From UMGS1519 sp050951005 (lineage in GTDB: Bacteria > Actinomycetota > Coriobacteriia > Coriobacteriales > Eggerthellaceae): a stretch of DNA of 64,000 nt. Each line of letters starts with the position of its first letter. Positions within the stretch are counted from its first letter, which is position 1. Below, in pieces: positions 32,718 to 41,161 of the stretch. The translations under genes were made by a program, and so were the position numbers. The stretch lies in the NCBI GenBank assembly GCA_050951005.1, contig JBMNIP010000002.1, positions 558,001-622,000 on the forward strand, in the 5' to 3' direction. The notes below the pieces were generated by a model, which saw only the letters and a program-made list of their open reading frames with translations, did no database searches and was not told the origin of the DNA.

Positions 32718-33545
32718 CTATTCTGCCTTCTTCTTATGGTCGGCATGGGCGAAGTACATCATCAGCCCGACAACGCATCCGCCGACGATATTGCCCAACG
32801 TAACCGGAATCAGGTTCGCAGTCACGAATGTGCCGAAATTCAGCACGGCCGTGTTAATGCCCGCGTCGGCAATCAGACTCGAATAGGCCGAATTCATAGT
32901 GGCGAAGATGCCCGCAGGGATGTAATACATGTTCGCAACGCAGTGTTCGAAGCCGCAGCCGACGAAAGTCATGATCGGAACGAAGATGCCGAGGATCTTG
33001 CCGCTGGTCTCCTGGGACGTGTTGCCCAGGTACACCGCCACGCAAACCAGCAGGTTACAGAAGATTCCCAGAACGAAGGCGTTCATCCAGGGAAGCGAGC
33101 ATTTCGAGGCCGCTACCGACGCGGTATACACCGCCAGATGGCCACTTCCCACGTTGAACTGCCCGAAGAACGCCAGCAGCGCCGCCAAGGTAACGGCGCC
33201 GACGAAATTTCCCAGATAGACGATGATCCAGTTGCGGAACAGCTTACCCCATGAGATCGCACCGCGGATCGCCGCCGTTACCATGAGGGCATTCCCGGTA
33301 AAGAGCTCCGTGCCCATGAGGATCACCATGATCAATCCCACCGGGAACAGCAGACCCGACACCAGGCGGATAATTGCCGCGTTGTCGAACCCGCTTGCCG
33401 CAGTCGAGCTAACCGCCGCTCCCATACCGATCAGAAGGCCGGCGCCGATTCCCAGCACGAACAGCTTGCTTGCCGGCGCTTCCGCTTTTGCAACGGATGC
33501 TTGGATGTAGCCTTCGGTGATTTGCTTCGGCGAATTGATGGCCAT
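32718..33545 (-). CDS. Formate/nitrite transporter (FNT) family channel
   Basis: A 275-residue six-helix pentameric channel protein. The hallmarks are the MGTELFTGN loop (with the FocA Thr91-equivalent) and GFEHCVANMYYIPAG carrying the central His and Asn of the pore. Family members pass formate, nitrite or hydrosulfide. Its position after fhs-fchA-folD favours formate; the hcp gene elsewhere in the window makes nitrite conceivable. Charged HADHKKKAE tail. It lies 92 bp after folD, same strand. Confidence 0.93.
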   Translation of the reverse strand: MAINSPKQITEGYIQASVAKAEAPASKLFVLGIGAGLLIGMGAAVSSTAASGFDNAAIIRLVSGLLFPVGLIMVILMGTELFTGNALMVTAAIRGAISWGKLFRNWIIVYLGNFVGAVTLAALLAFFGQFNVGSGHLAVYTASVAASKCSLPWMNAFVLGIFCNLLVCVAVYLGNTSQETSGKILGIFVPIMTFVGCGFEHCVANMYYIPAGIFATMNSAYSSLIADAGINTAVLNFGTFVTANLIPVTLGNIVGGCVVGLMMYFAHADHKKKAE

Positions 33546-33637
33546 GCGAGAACTCCCCTCCAGAGTGCTGGGACGGCGGATCTGCAGGCCGAAGGGGTAT
33601 GCCCATGCAGCCTGCGTACTGAATGCTGCCTGTTAGG

Positions 33638-34525
33638 TTACGCCCGTTTTCCCTGATTCGCTGCACCCCTTCGGGCAATGGCACGTTCGGCCGCTTGAAT
33701 AGTATGGTCGAAGACCAGCCGGGTGGTGAAGGAACCGATGCCGCCTGGAACCGGGCTGATGGCTTCCACGATATCCGCAACCGCATCGGTGTCCACATCC
33801 CCGCAGATCTTCCCTCCGACATCGAAGTTGATGCCGACGTCGAGCACGATTTGGCCTGGCACAAAATATTCAGGGCCGTAGGCGCGGGGACGACCCGTCG
33901 CACATACGACCAGGTCGGCCGAACGGGTGATATCTGCGAGATGCTCGGTCTTCGAATGGCAGATGGTAACCGTGGCATTGCGCGCCAGCAGCATGAGCGC
34001 AACCGGCTTGCCGATAACCAGGCTGCGCCCGATGACCACCACGTGTTTGCCGGCAACCGATATACCGTAAGCATCGAGCATGCGCAGGCAAGCGTCGGCG
34101 GTACACGGCGGATATCCCTCGCCGACACCGGTGAAAATAGAAGCGAGCGCCGTCGTTGTCATACCGTCGGCATCTTTGGCGGGTGACAGCCGATCACATG
34201 CCTCATGCTCATCGAACCGCTTGTCCAGGGGGCGGAACATCAGGCATCCCTGCTCCGTATCATCAGCGTTGATTGCATCGATCTCAGCCAACAGCTGATT
34301 CTGCGCGGCATCGGCGGGAAGCGCGTGCACCCTTACCTGAACACCCAGGTCGTCAGCTCGCTTGAGCGCCGAGCGTTCATAGCTGAGATCGGGCTTGTTC
34401 TCCCCGACGCGAAGTATGGCAAGCGTCGGTACGATTCCTGCCATGCGGCACGCCTGCGCCCGCTGACGCAGTTCGTTCTCGTAGTCCTGCAAGGGGCCCT
34501 TCGCCGTCAGAAGCTTCGCACTCAT
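33638..34525 (-). CDS. folD: Methylenetetrahydrofolate dehydrogenase / methenyltetrahydrofolate cyclohydrolase
   Basis: A 295-residue bifunctional enzyme. The catalytic motif YERSALKRADDLG (usually YxxxK) is near residue 50, and the VVIGRSLVIGKPVALMLL NADP-binding motif lies near 165; the C-terminal GGIGSFTTRLV region closes the domain. It interconverts methylene-, methenyl- and formyl-tetrahydrofolate. The start overlaps the fchA stop (ATGA). Coexistence with fchA gives two possible cyclohydrolases in one operon. Confidence 0.95.
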   Translation of the reverse strand: MSAKLLTAKGPLQDYENELRQRAQACRMAGIVPTLAILRVGENKPDLSYERSALKRADDLGVQVRVHALPADAAQNQLLAEIDAINADDTEQGCLMFRPLDKRFDEHEACDRLSPAKDADGMTTTALASIFTGVGEGYPPCTADACLRMLDAYGISVAGKHVVVIGRSLVIGKPVALMLLARNATVTICHSKTEHLADITRSADLVVCATGRPRAYGPEYFVPGQIVLDVGINFDVGGKICGDVDTDAVADIVEAISPVPGGIGSFTTRLVFDHTIQAAERAIARRGAANQGKRA

Positions 34526-35139
34526 GACTCCATCGCCTTCCTCACCTGATCGTAAAGCGCGTCGGCCTTTGCCGAATACTCGTCAACCAAACGCTGCGCA
34601 TTCGCAGCGATCTCCTCGGCACGCCCGCGGTCCTTCATCAGCTGCACATTGGCAATCACGCTGAGCGATGCCGAAAGGAGCGCCGCCTTGGCCATCAATG
34701 CCGAGCCTCCCGCATCGGATATGGCAAAAGGAGTGCCCTTCTCCACCATGACGGCGCAGTCGTCGATGACATCGGCACACTGCTCCATGATTGCCAGGGG
34801 CACCGAGCAGGCGCTGACCAGGGCCCGTTGCTGCGCTTCCTGCTTAGCTGCACGCTCTTCGGGAGTCGACTTCGGCATGCGGTACGTTTCGGCAAGGGGC
34901 GAGAACGCCGCGGCGTCCTCTTCCACAAGCTGTTCCAGCCGCACACGACGCGCCGCCAGGTCCTCCAGCGTTCGGCCGACTTCTTCTTTCACGTCCGCAT
35001 ACTTCGGCTTGCCGACCGTCAGCTCGCCCACCATGGACGAGAGCGCCGCTGCCAGCATCCCGCAGTACGCGCTGGCGGCCCCTCCGCCCGGCGTTGGCGA
35101 TGAACTCGCAAGCTCGTTCACAAACGCAATGTCAACCAT
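34522..35139 (-). CDS. fchA: Cyclodeaminase/cyclohydrolase family protein (FchA-like)
   Basis: A 205-residue all-helical protein of the formimidoyl-THF cyclodeaminase / methenyl-THF cyclohydrolase family; the SSPTPGGGAASAYCGMLAAAL signature is near the N-terminus and ISDAGGSALMAKAALLSA in the second half. ATG 35139 follows GGAGGATTATCC. It converts 5-formimino-THF or methenyl-THF in one-carbon metabolism. It overlaps folD by 4 bp. Confidence 0.92.
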   Translation of the reverse strand: MVDIAFVNELASSSPTPGGGAASAYCGMLAAALSSMVGELTVGKPKYADVKEEVGRTLEDLAARRVRLEQLVEEDAAAFSPLAETYRMPKSTPEERAAKQEAQQRALVSACSVPLAIMEQCADVIDDCAVMVEKGTPFAISDAGGSALMAKAALLSASLSVIANVQLMKDRGRAEEIAANAQRLVDEYSAKADALYDQVRKAMES

Positions 35140-35156
35140 GGATAATCCTCCTGACA

Positions 35157-35185
35157 GAAAACGGCCTGCCATCATGGCAGGCCGT
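35157..35185 (-). terminator. Terminator between fhs and fchA
   Basis: A perfect 12-bp stem, ACGGCCTGCCAT / ATGGCAGGCCGT, followed by TTTTC on the minus strand. It lies 37 bp after fhs and 18 bp before fchA, so fchA-folD is likely to depend on read-through or a promoter within this short gap. Confidence 0.85.
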
Positions 35186-35221
35186 CTCGTACCTCCAGAA
35201 TCGCTGTGTAGGAGACCTATT

Positions 35222-36889
35222 CTAGAACAACCCGGTGATTTTTCCCGTCTCATCAACATCAATGCGGAAAGCCGCAGGATTCTTCCCCAAACCGGGCATG
35301 GTCATCACGTCTCCCGTCAGGGCAACGATGAATCCGGCGCCCGCCGAGACCTTCACCTGGCGCACCGTGATACGGAAGTCTTTGGGAGCCCCGATCAAGT
35401 CTGGATTATCGGAGAAGCTGTACTGCGTTTTCGCCACACAGACCGGCAGTCCCTCAAAGCCGTTATCCTGCAACAGCTTGATATCCTTTTCCGCATCGGG
35501 TGTGTAATCCACGCCGTCTGCATGGTAGATCTTCGTCGCAATCGCCTCGAGCGTGTCCTTGATCCCCGAGCCGGTTTCGTATGAATAGGCGAAATCGTTC
35601 GGCTGCTCGCACAAGCGAACGACCTCGTTTGCCAGGTCGATGCCGCCCTCGCCGCCTTTTGCCCACACCTGAGACAGGCACACGTTAACGCCCAGCTCAT
35701 TGCATTTGCGCTCGATCAGATCAAGCTCGGCTTGGGTGTCCGTGGGGAACTGGTTGATGGCCACCACTGCAGGCAGCTTGTAAACCTTTGTGATGTTCTC
35801 CACATGCTGCAGCAGATTCGGCAGACCAGCCTCAAGCGCTTCGAGGTTCTCCTCGTTCAGCCGATCGGTCGGAACGCCGCCGTGCTTCTTCAGCGCTCGG
35901 GCAGTCGCCACGATAACCACTGCATCCGGCTTCAGGCCCGTCAGACGGCATTTGATGTCCAGGAATTTCTGCGCACCCAAATCCGCACCGAAGCCGGCCT
36001 CCGTGACCGCGTAGTCGCCGAGCGCCAAAGCCATACGGGTGGCCATGACCGAGTTGCAGCCGTGGGCGATATTCGCGAACGGACCGCCATGGATGAATGC
36101 CGGGGTCCCTTCGAGCGTCTGCACCAAGTTGGGTTTGAGCGCATCTTTCAGCAAGGCTGCCATGGCGCCTTCGGCGTGCAGATCATGTGCTGTGACCGGC
36201 TTCTCGTCATAGGTGTAGGCAACAACGATCTTGCCCAAGCGCTCCTTCAGGTCGGTGATGGAAGTGGCCAGGCAGAAGATTGCCATGATCTCGCTGGCCA
36301 CCGTGATGTCGAAACCGTCTTCGCGCGGGACGCCGTTCTTGCGGCCGCCCAGACCGTCGACGATATTGCGCAGCTGGCGGTCGTTCATGTCCACGACGCG
36401 CTTCCAGACAATACGACGCGGGTCGATATTCAGCTCGTTTCCATGATGGATATGGGCATCGAGCATTGCGGCAAGCAGGTTGTTCGCCGCTCCGATTGCA
36501 TGGAAGTCTCCGGTGAAATGCAGGTTGATATCCTCCATAGGGATGACCTGCGCATAGCCGCCGCCCGCAGCACCGCCCTTGATGCCGAATACCGGACCGA
36601 GGCTCGGTTCGCGCAGGGCAACGACCGTCTTCTTTCCAATGCGGGTAAGCGCATCGGAAAGGCCTACCGTCGTGGTGGTCTTGCCTTCACCAGCCGGGGT
36701 GGGATTGATCGCGGTCACCAGGACAAGCTTGCCGGGCGTATGTTCCTTCTCTCGGAGGAGATTGTAGCTGACCTTCGCTTTATAGTTTCCGTAGAGTTCC
36801 AAGTAGTCGGAGGGAATGCCCGCCTTCTCGGCGATTTCTGCGATTGGCTGCGCCTTCGTTGCCTGGGCAATCTCGATATCAGATAACAC
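35222..36889 (-). CDS. fhs: Formate--tetrahydrofolate ligase
   Basis: A 555-residue enzyme. The P-loop-like TPAGEGKTTTTVGL lies near residue 63; EPSLGPVFGIKGGAAGGGY and FHAIGAANNLLAAMLD are family signatures, and the C-terminal MTMPGLGKNPAA is conserved. It makes 10-formyl-THF from formate, THF and ATP. The start codon at 36889 is GTG, with GAGGAT upstream. It heads the fhs, fchA, folD, FNT cluster. Confidence 0.97.
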   Translation of the reverse strand: MLSDIEIAQATKAQPIAEIAEKAGIPSDYLELYGNYKAKVSYNLLREKEHTPGKLVLVTAINPTPAGEGKTTTTVGLSDALTRIGKKTVVALREPSLGPVFGIKGGAAGGGYAQVIPMEDINLHFTGDFHAIGAANNLLAAMLDAHIHHGNELNIDPRRIVWKRVVDMNDRQLRNIVDGLGGRKNGVPREDGFDITVASEIMAIFCLATSITDLKERLGKIVVAYTYDEKPVTAHDLHAEGAMAALLKDALKPNLVQTLEGTPAFIHGGPFANIAHGCNSVMATRMALALGDYAVTEAGFGADLGAQKFLDIKCRLTGLKPDAVVIVATARALKKHGGVPTDRLNEENLEALEAGLPNLLQHVENITKVYKLPAVVAINQFPTDTQAELDLIERKCNELGVNVCLSQVWAKGGEGGIDLANEVVRLCEQPNDFAYSYETGSGIKDTLEAIATKIYHADGVDYTPDAEKDIKLLQDNGFEGLPVCVAKTQYSFSDNPDLIGAPKDFRITVRQVKVSAGAGFIVALTGDVMTMPGLGKNPAAFRIDVDETGKITGLF

Positions 36890-37079
36890 GCCATCCTCGA
36901 TTCTCTTCGGGTGCGCTTATGCCTGCGCACCAACCACCACCGATAGCGGGCGAATACGCCTGCCGAACATATACCGACATTGTAGCGTGCTTGCATACGC
37001 GTCCAGAGCATCGTTCCGTGGGCGTGCGAGAATACCTTGCCATCGTTCTCCAGCAAGGCGGCCAACAATTCCTCGGAGG

Positions 37080-37862
37080 CTATTTCTCCTTCCGGGATTG
37101 CTGGTATTCGTAGATCATGCGTATGCCCTGCAGCGTCAAATCCGGGTCGACGGCGGAAATCGTCTTCGAAAGCGGCGCCATCGTGTTCGACAGTCCGCCG
37201 GTCGCCACAACGGGAGCCTCATATCCCAGCTGATCGAAGACGCGATGCACCAGGCCGTCTACGCGGTCAATCTCGCCGTACACGATGCCGACCTGCATGG
37301 CTTTGGTGGTATTCTGGCCGATTGCCCGACGCGGATCGGCGATCTCGACCTGAGGCAGCAGCGCCGCGTGGGAGTACAGCGCATTCACCGATGACTCCAC
37401 ACCTGGTGCGATAATGCCCCCGGCAAAGGATCCATCCTTGTCGATGACCTCGATATTCGTTGCAGTTCCGAAGTCGACGACAATGCACGGGGCTCCGTAG
37501 AATTTCCGCGCAGCAACCGCATCGGCCACGCGGTCGGCACCAAGGTCGGCACGGCGGTAATGCGTGACGTCAAGCAGCTCACCGGCGGTTTTCACATTGA
37601 CCATCAGCAGCTCGCGACCGAACATCTCGCGGCAGACCTTTTTCCACATATGGGTCACCGCCGGAACCACCGTCGCCAAAGCCGCACCTTCTACCTGCTC
37701 ATGCGGCACATTGCGCATATCGAAAAGACCCCGCAACAGCACATGCAGCTCATCGGTGGAACGCGGAGAGTGGGACGAGATGCGCCACATATGTTCCAGG
37801 GTATCGTCCTTGAACAGCCCCAGGGTGGTTTGCGTATTGCCGACATCGATGGCTACCAGCAT
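37080..37862 (-). CDS. coaX: Type III pantothenate kinase
   Basis: A 260-residue ASKHA-fold kinase: MLVAIDVGNTQTTLGLF start (phosphate 1 motif), GADRVADAVAAR, VVDFGTATNIEVID and the VVATGGLSNTMAP adenosine motif. It phosphorylates pantothenate, the first step to coenzyme A, and is insensitive to CoA feedback. It stands alone, divergent from the two-component system, with fhs 190 bp downstream. Confidence 0.95.
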   Translation of the reverse strand: MLVAIDVGNTQTTLGLFKDDTLEHMWRISSHSPRSTDELHVLLRGLFDMRNVPHEQVEGAALATVVPAVTHMWKKVCREMFGRELLMVNVKTAGELLDVTHYRRADLGADRVADAVAARKFYGAPCIVVDFGTATNIEVIDKDGSFAGGIIAPGVESSVNALYSHAALLPQVEIADPRRAIGQNTTKAMQVGIVYGEIDRVDGLVHRVFDQLGYEAPVVATGGLSNTMAPLSKTISAVDPDLTLQGIRMIYEYQQSRKEK

Positions 37863-37992
37863 CGCGTCCTCTTCCTTCGACGGATATATACAGCGGTCAT
37901 GCTATCATAAATAACTGGTTTGGTTTTCTCAGCGAATACTGGAGCAGAGCGTCAAGCGACCGAAAACGGCTTCGGGAGGAGGGTGCATTCCT

Positions 37993-38694
37993 ATGGCGGA
38001 AAGCGTAAACAGTGCGCGCATCCTGCTTGTCGACGACGAGCAGTCTATCACCGATTTTGTGGGATACGCCCTGATGAAAAAGGGATTCACAGTCGACGTC
38101 GCCGCTAATGGCATCGACGCCCTGAAACTCGACGGCATGCATAGGTACGACCTGTACATCTTGGACATCATGCTTCCCGAAATGGACGGTTACGAGTTAT
38201 GCCGTCGGATCCGCGAGCACACCAAGGCTCCGGTGCTGTTCCTGAGCGCACGGGACAAGGAAATCGATAAGGTCGTCGGCCTGGAAATCGGTGCGGATGA
38301 TTACCTGGCTAAGCCCTTCGGCATCCGCGAGCTGATCGCCCGCGTGCACGCATTGCTGAGACGCGCTTCTTCCGAGGCAGAAGACGATACCGTCCACCGC
38401 ATCACCGTACAGGGCATCACCCTTGACGAGGACGCCCACACCGCAACGGGCGAACAGGGAGATATCAGGCTGACCCCACGCGAATACGAGCTCCTCGCCT
38501 ACCTGATGAAGCACGCCGGCAAGGTTCTGTCGCGTGAAGATCTGTTGAGAAACGCCTGGGGCTGGGAATACCTGACGGAGTCGAAGACGGTGGACACGCA
38601 TATCAAACGCCTTCGCGACAAACTCCAGGAAGCGGGATATGACCCCGGCCTCGTGGAGACGGTGCGCGGATACGGATACCGCTTCAAGAAGTAA
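37993..38694 (+). CDS. OmpR-family response regulator
   Basis: A 233-residue regulator. The receiver has Asp14/Asp15, phosphoacceptor Asp58 (LYILDIMLPEMDG), Ser/Thr switch in LSARD and Lys107 (YLAKPFG). The C-terminal winged-helix DNA-binding domain (about 135-233) includes LTPREYELLAYLMKHAGKVLSREDLL and ESKTVDTHIKRLRDKL. GGAGGAGGG lies before ATG 37993. It is followed 21 bp later by its kinase. Confidence 0.95.
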   Translation: MAESVNSARILLVDDEQSITDFVGYALMKKGFTVDVAANGIDALKLDGMHRYDLYILDIMLPEMDGYELCRRIREHTKAPVLFLSARDKEIDKVVGLEIGADDYLAKPFGIRELIARVHALLRRASSEAEDDTVHRITVQGITLDEDAHTATGEQGDIRLTPREYELLAYLMKHAGKVLSREDLLRNAWGWEYLTESKTVDTHIKRLRDKLQEAGYDPGLVETVRGYGYRFKK

Positions 38695-38715
38695 CAAGGC
38701 CTTCCGGCTATCCGC

Positions 38716-39747
38716 ATGAAGCAGCTGCAAACATATATCGCCCTGTACGCAACGCTGATTGCCGGTTTTGCCATGTGCATCATCGGCGGCTTGGCGGTCT
38801 TCGCATTCGGCGCAAGCCCCATCACCATCTACGTGATTGTGCTCGTTGCCGTGCTCGTGTTGATTGTGAGCATGGCAGTGGGCCACTACCTATCGGAGCC
38901 GCTTCGCGCACTGGTTGCGCATGTTCGGGCATATCGCCGCGCCAATCAGCGAAGCGTTTCCCCCGAAAGCTCCCAATATCAGGAGGTCAACGACCTGGCA
39001 TCGGAATTCAGCCAGCTCGCCGCAGAAAACGAAGCATACCGCAGCAAGCTCGCCGCTATCGAGAACAGCCAATCGGCCTTCGTAAGCGATGTCGCCCATG
39101 AGCTGCGCACGCCCTTAACCGCTATCCGTGGCAATGCCGAGATGCTTGCCGATCCCGACCTGCCGCCTGAACTGCATGAGCGATTCTGCAACAGCATCGT
39201 GCGTGAAAGCGAGCGACTGTCTCGCCTGACAACCGATTTGATTTCCCTCCAGCGTACAAAGGATGAGGATAAGGCTACCGAATGGCGCCGCGTGGACTTG
39301 CATAAGGTGGTGCAAGATGCCGTGGATGCGCTTGCTCCGGTAATCCACGAACGCCAAGCCCACATTTCCATCGAAGGCGAAGCGCCCGATGTGCTGGGTA
39401 ATTACGATCGGCTGGTCGAAGTGGTAACGAACCTGGTGGATAACGCGACCCGTTTCATCGAGCCTGGCGGCCATATCTGGATCGAGATCGCAGGAACCGA
39501 ATCCTCGTCCGTTATCTCGGTTTCCGACGATGGCGCCGGGTTCGGTGACATCGATCCGCGCATGTTGTTCGAGCGCTTCTACCGTTCTGATTTCTCCCGT
39601 GCCCGGAACGCAGGAGGATCGGGTTTGGGACTTGCAATCGTCAAGTCAATCGTCGAGGCACATGACGGATCGGTCGAGGCATTCAACCGCCCTGAAGGCG
39701 GCGCCTGCTTCCTGGTGGCCATCCCCTCGATTGAGAGTTCCAAGTAG
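38716..39747 (+). CDS. Sensor histidine kinase
   Basis: A 343-residue kinase. Two adjacent transmembrane helices (about 7-31 and 35-57) are separated by only a few residues, so there is almost no outer sensor domain. A HAMP-like linker leads to the dimerisation helix with His128 (SDVAHELRTPLTAI), then the ATPase domain with NLVDNATRF (N box), DDGAGFGDI (G1) and GGSGLGLAIVKSIVEAH (G2). The lack of a sensor loop resembles intramembrane-sensing kinases that monitor the cell envelope or a partner transporter. Confidence 0.94.
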   Translation: MKQLQTYIALYATLIAGFAMCIIGGLAVFAFGASPITIYVIVLVAVLVLIVSMAVGHYLSEPLRALVAHVRAYRRANQRSVSPESSQYQEVNDLASEFSQLAAENEAYRSKLAAIENSQSAFVSDVAHELRTPLTAIRGNAEMLADPDLPPELHERFCNSIVRESERLSRLTTDLISLQRTKDEDKATEWRRVDLHKVVQDAVDALAPVIHERQAHISIEGEAPDVLGNYDRLVEVVTNLVDNATRFIEPGGHIWIEIAGTESSSVISVSDDGAGFGDIDPRMLFERFYRSDFSRARNAGGSGLGLAIVKSIVEAHDGSVEAFNRPEGGACFLVAIPSIESSK

Positions 39748-39840
39748 GTTCAAGCGCCCTCGAACGCATGGCAGCTCCGCAGATGCGAATGCCCCTCTCG
39801 CAGATACCTTGCCGCCTCAAGCCTTACTCCCCCTGCCCGA

Positions 39841-39871
39841 AAAAAAGGAGGCCGTCAGATGGCGGCCTCCT
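39841..39871 (-). terminator. Terminator between the kinase and CoA-transferase genes
   Basis: AGGAGGCCG / CGGCCTCCT stem (39846-39871) with an 8-nt loop. On the minus strand it runs into TTTTTT, giving a strong terminator for the CoA-transferase gene 26 bp away; it may also work weakly for the kinase. Confidence 0.85.
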
Positions 39872-39896
39872 CCATGTTCGCGATATGCGAAACGAC

Positions 39897-41159
39897 TTAG
39901 TACATCGGGCCAAGCTCGTTGTTGGCAAAGCCGTCCGGCGCAATCGGAGCACGGTCTTCCTCAGGCGGGAAGTCCTCGGCGAACTTGATGCCGCCTTCCT
40001 CGTGCATGCGCTTGATGTCCTCATCGGAATAGCCGACCTTCTTCAGCTCGTCGGCAGTATCCGCACCAAGGTCGGAAACGGCCTTGTACTCGGAGATCGG
40101 CGTCGGGATGCTGGACAAATGATGCGGCAAACCGGTCTGCAGCACGCGGCCAACACGCGGGAAGTCCACATAGGCCAGAGCCTCGGGATTCTCCTCGGTC
40201 AGCTGGGCGATAGCCTCGGTCTTCGTATTGACCTTAGCGGCGCACATATTCGCGTGCTCGGGCTCGTCGAACCAAGCGGTCCACTCGTCGGCGGTCTTCG
40301 TCTTCATGATCTGGCGAACCGTCTCGAACAGCTCGGGAGCTTCCCACTCGCGGTCCAAACCATGGCCCAGCAGCTCTTCGTGGCCGATAGCCTCGCAGAA
40401 GTTCTTCCAGAACTTCGCCTCGACCATACCCAGCGAATAGCGCTTGCCATCCTTGGTCTCGTACACGTTGTATGCCAGGGACGGATACTCGAGGTCGGTG
40501 CGCTTGCACACGCCGTCGTTGAAGCACCAGCGGGAATCCAGCAGGGAGTTCCACCACACGAAGCAGTCGAACATGCTGGTATCGATGTAGCAGCCCTTGC
40601 CCGTCTCCTCACGGTCGTACAGGGCAGCCAGCAGAGCCTGGCCAACCACCATGCCGGTAGACAGGTCGCACAGATGCAGCGGGCTCATGGAGCCGTGGTT
40701 AACTGCCAGATAGCCAGCGGTGGCCTGCATGTTCAGGTCGTGCTGCGGCTTCAGGCTGCGCGGGTCGTTGGCACCGTAGGCAGAGATGGAGCAGTAGATG
40801 ATACGGGGGTTGATCTCCTTGATCGTATCGTAATCGATGCCCAGCTTCTTGGTAACGCCCGGACGGAAGGACTCGACGATGATGTCGGCGTTCTTCGCCA
40901 TCTTATGGAAGGCCTCGACCGTTTCAGGGTTCTTCAGGTTGAAGGACACGGACTTCTTGTTGCGGCCCAGGGCGTTGACGTAATAGGAAACGCCGTTGCC
41001 CTTAGTCGGATAGTCGTGGCGCATGAAGTCGCCCAGGCCGGTGTCCTCGCACTTGATGACGTTCGCTCCCAGATCAGCCAGCGTCTGCGTGGCATAGCCA
41101 CCGGGCAGATAGCGGGAGAAGTCCAGTACGGTTACCTTGTTGAATGCGGATTTTGGCAT
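39897..41159 (-). CDS. CaiB/BaiF family (class III) CoA-transferase, second of pair
   Basis: A 420-residue class III CoA-transferase. The N-terminal KVTVLDFSRYLPGGYATQTLADLGANVIK fold and FNLKNPE segment are typical; Asp141 in the HDLNMQATAGYL stretch is the likely catalytic aspartate. It moves CoA between carboxylic acids. Its start lies 2 bp after the stop of the first CoA-transferase gene, suggesting two subunits of one enzyme, as in benzylsuccinate or citramalate CoA-transferases. The substrate is unknown. Confidence 0.9.
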   Translation of the reverse strand: MPKSAFNKVTVLDFSRYLPGGYATQTLADLGANVIKCEDTGLGDFMRHDYPTKGNGVSYYVNALGRNKKSVSFNLKNPETVEAFHKMAKNADIIVESFRPGVTKKLGIDYDTIKEINPRIIYCSISAYGANDPRSLKPQHDLNMQATAGYLAVNHGSMSPLHLCDLSTGMVVGQALLAALYDREETGKGCYIDTSMFDCFVWWNSLLDSRWCFNDGVCKRTDLEYPSLAYNVYETKDGKRYSLGMVEAKFWKNFCEAIGHEELLGHGLDREWEAPELFETVRQIMKTKTADEWTAWFDEPEHANMCAAKVNTKTEAIAQLTEENPEALAYVDFPRVGRVLQTGLPHHLSSIPTPISEYKAVSDLGADTADELKKVGYSDEDIKRMHEEGGIKFAEDFPPEEDRAPIAPDGFANNELGPMY

Positions 41160-41161
41160 AA

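Noticed and set aside
36890..37079. A minus-strand peptide containing LLAALLENDGKVFS between coaX and fhs that resembles the winged helix of a response regulator
   Set aside because: It overlaps the coaX end in another frame, lacks a start and the rest of the domain, and the resemblance covers only about 14 residues; a decayed fragment is possible but not supported.
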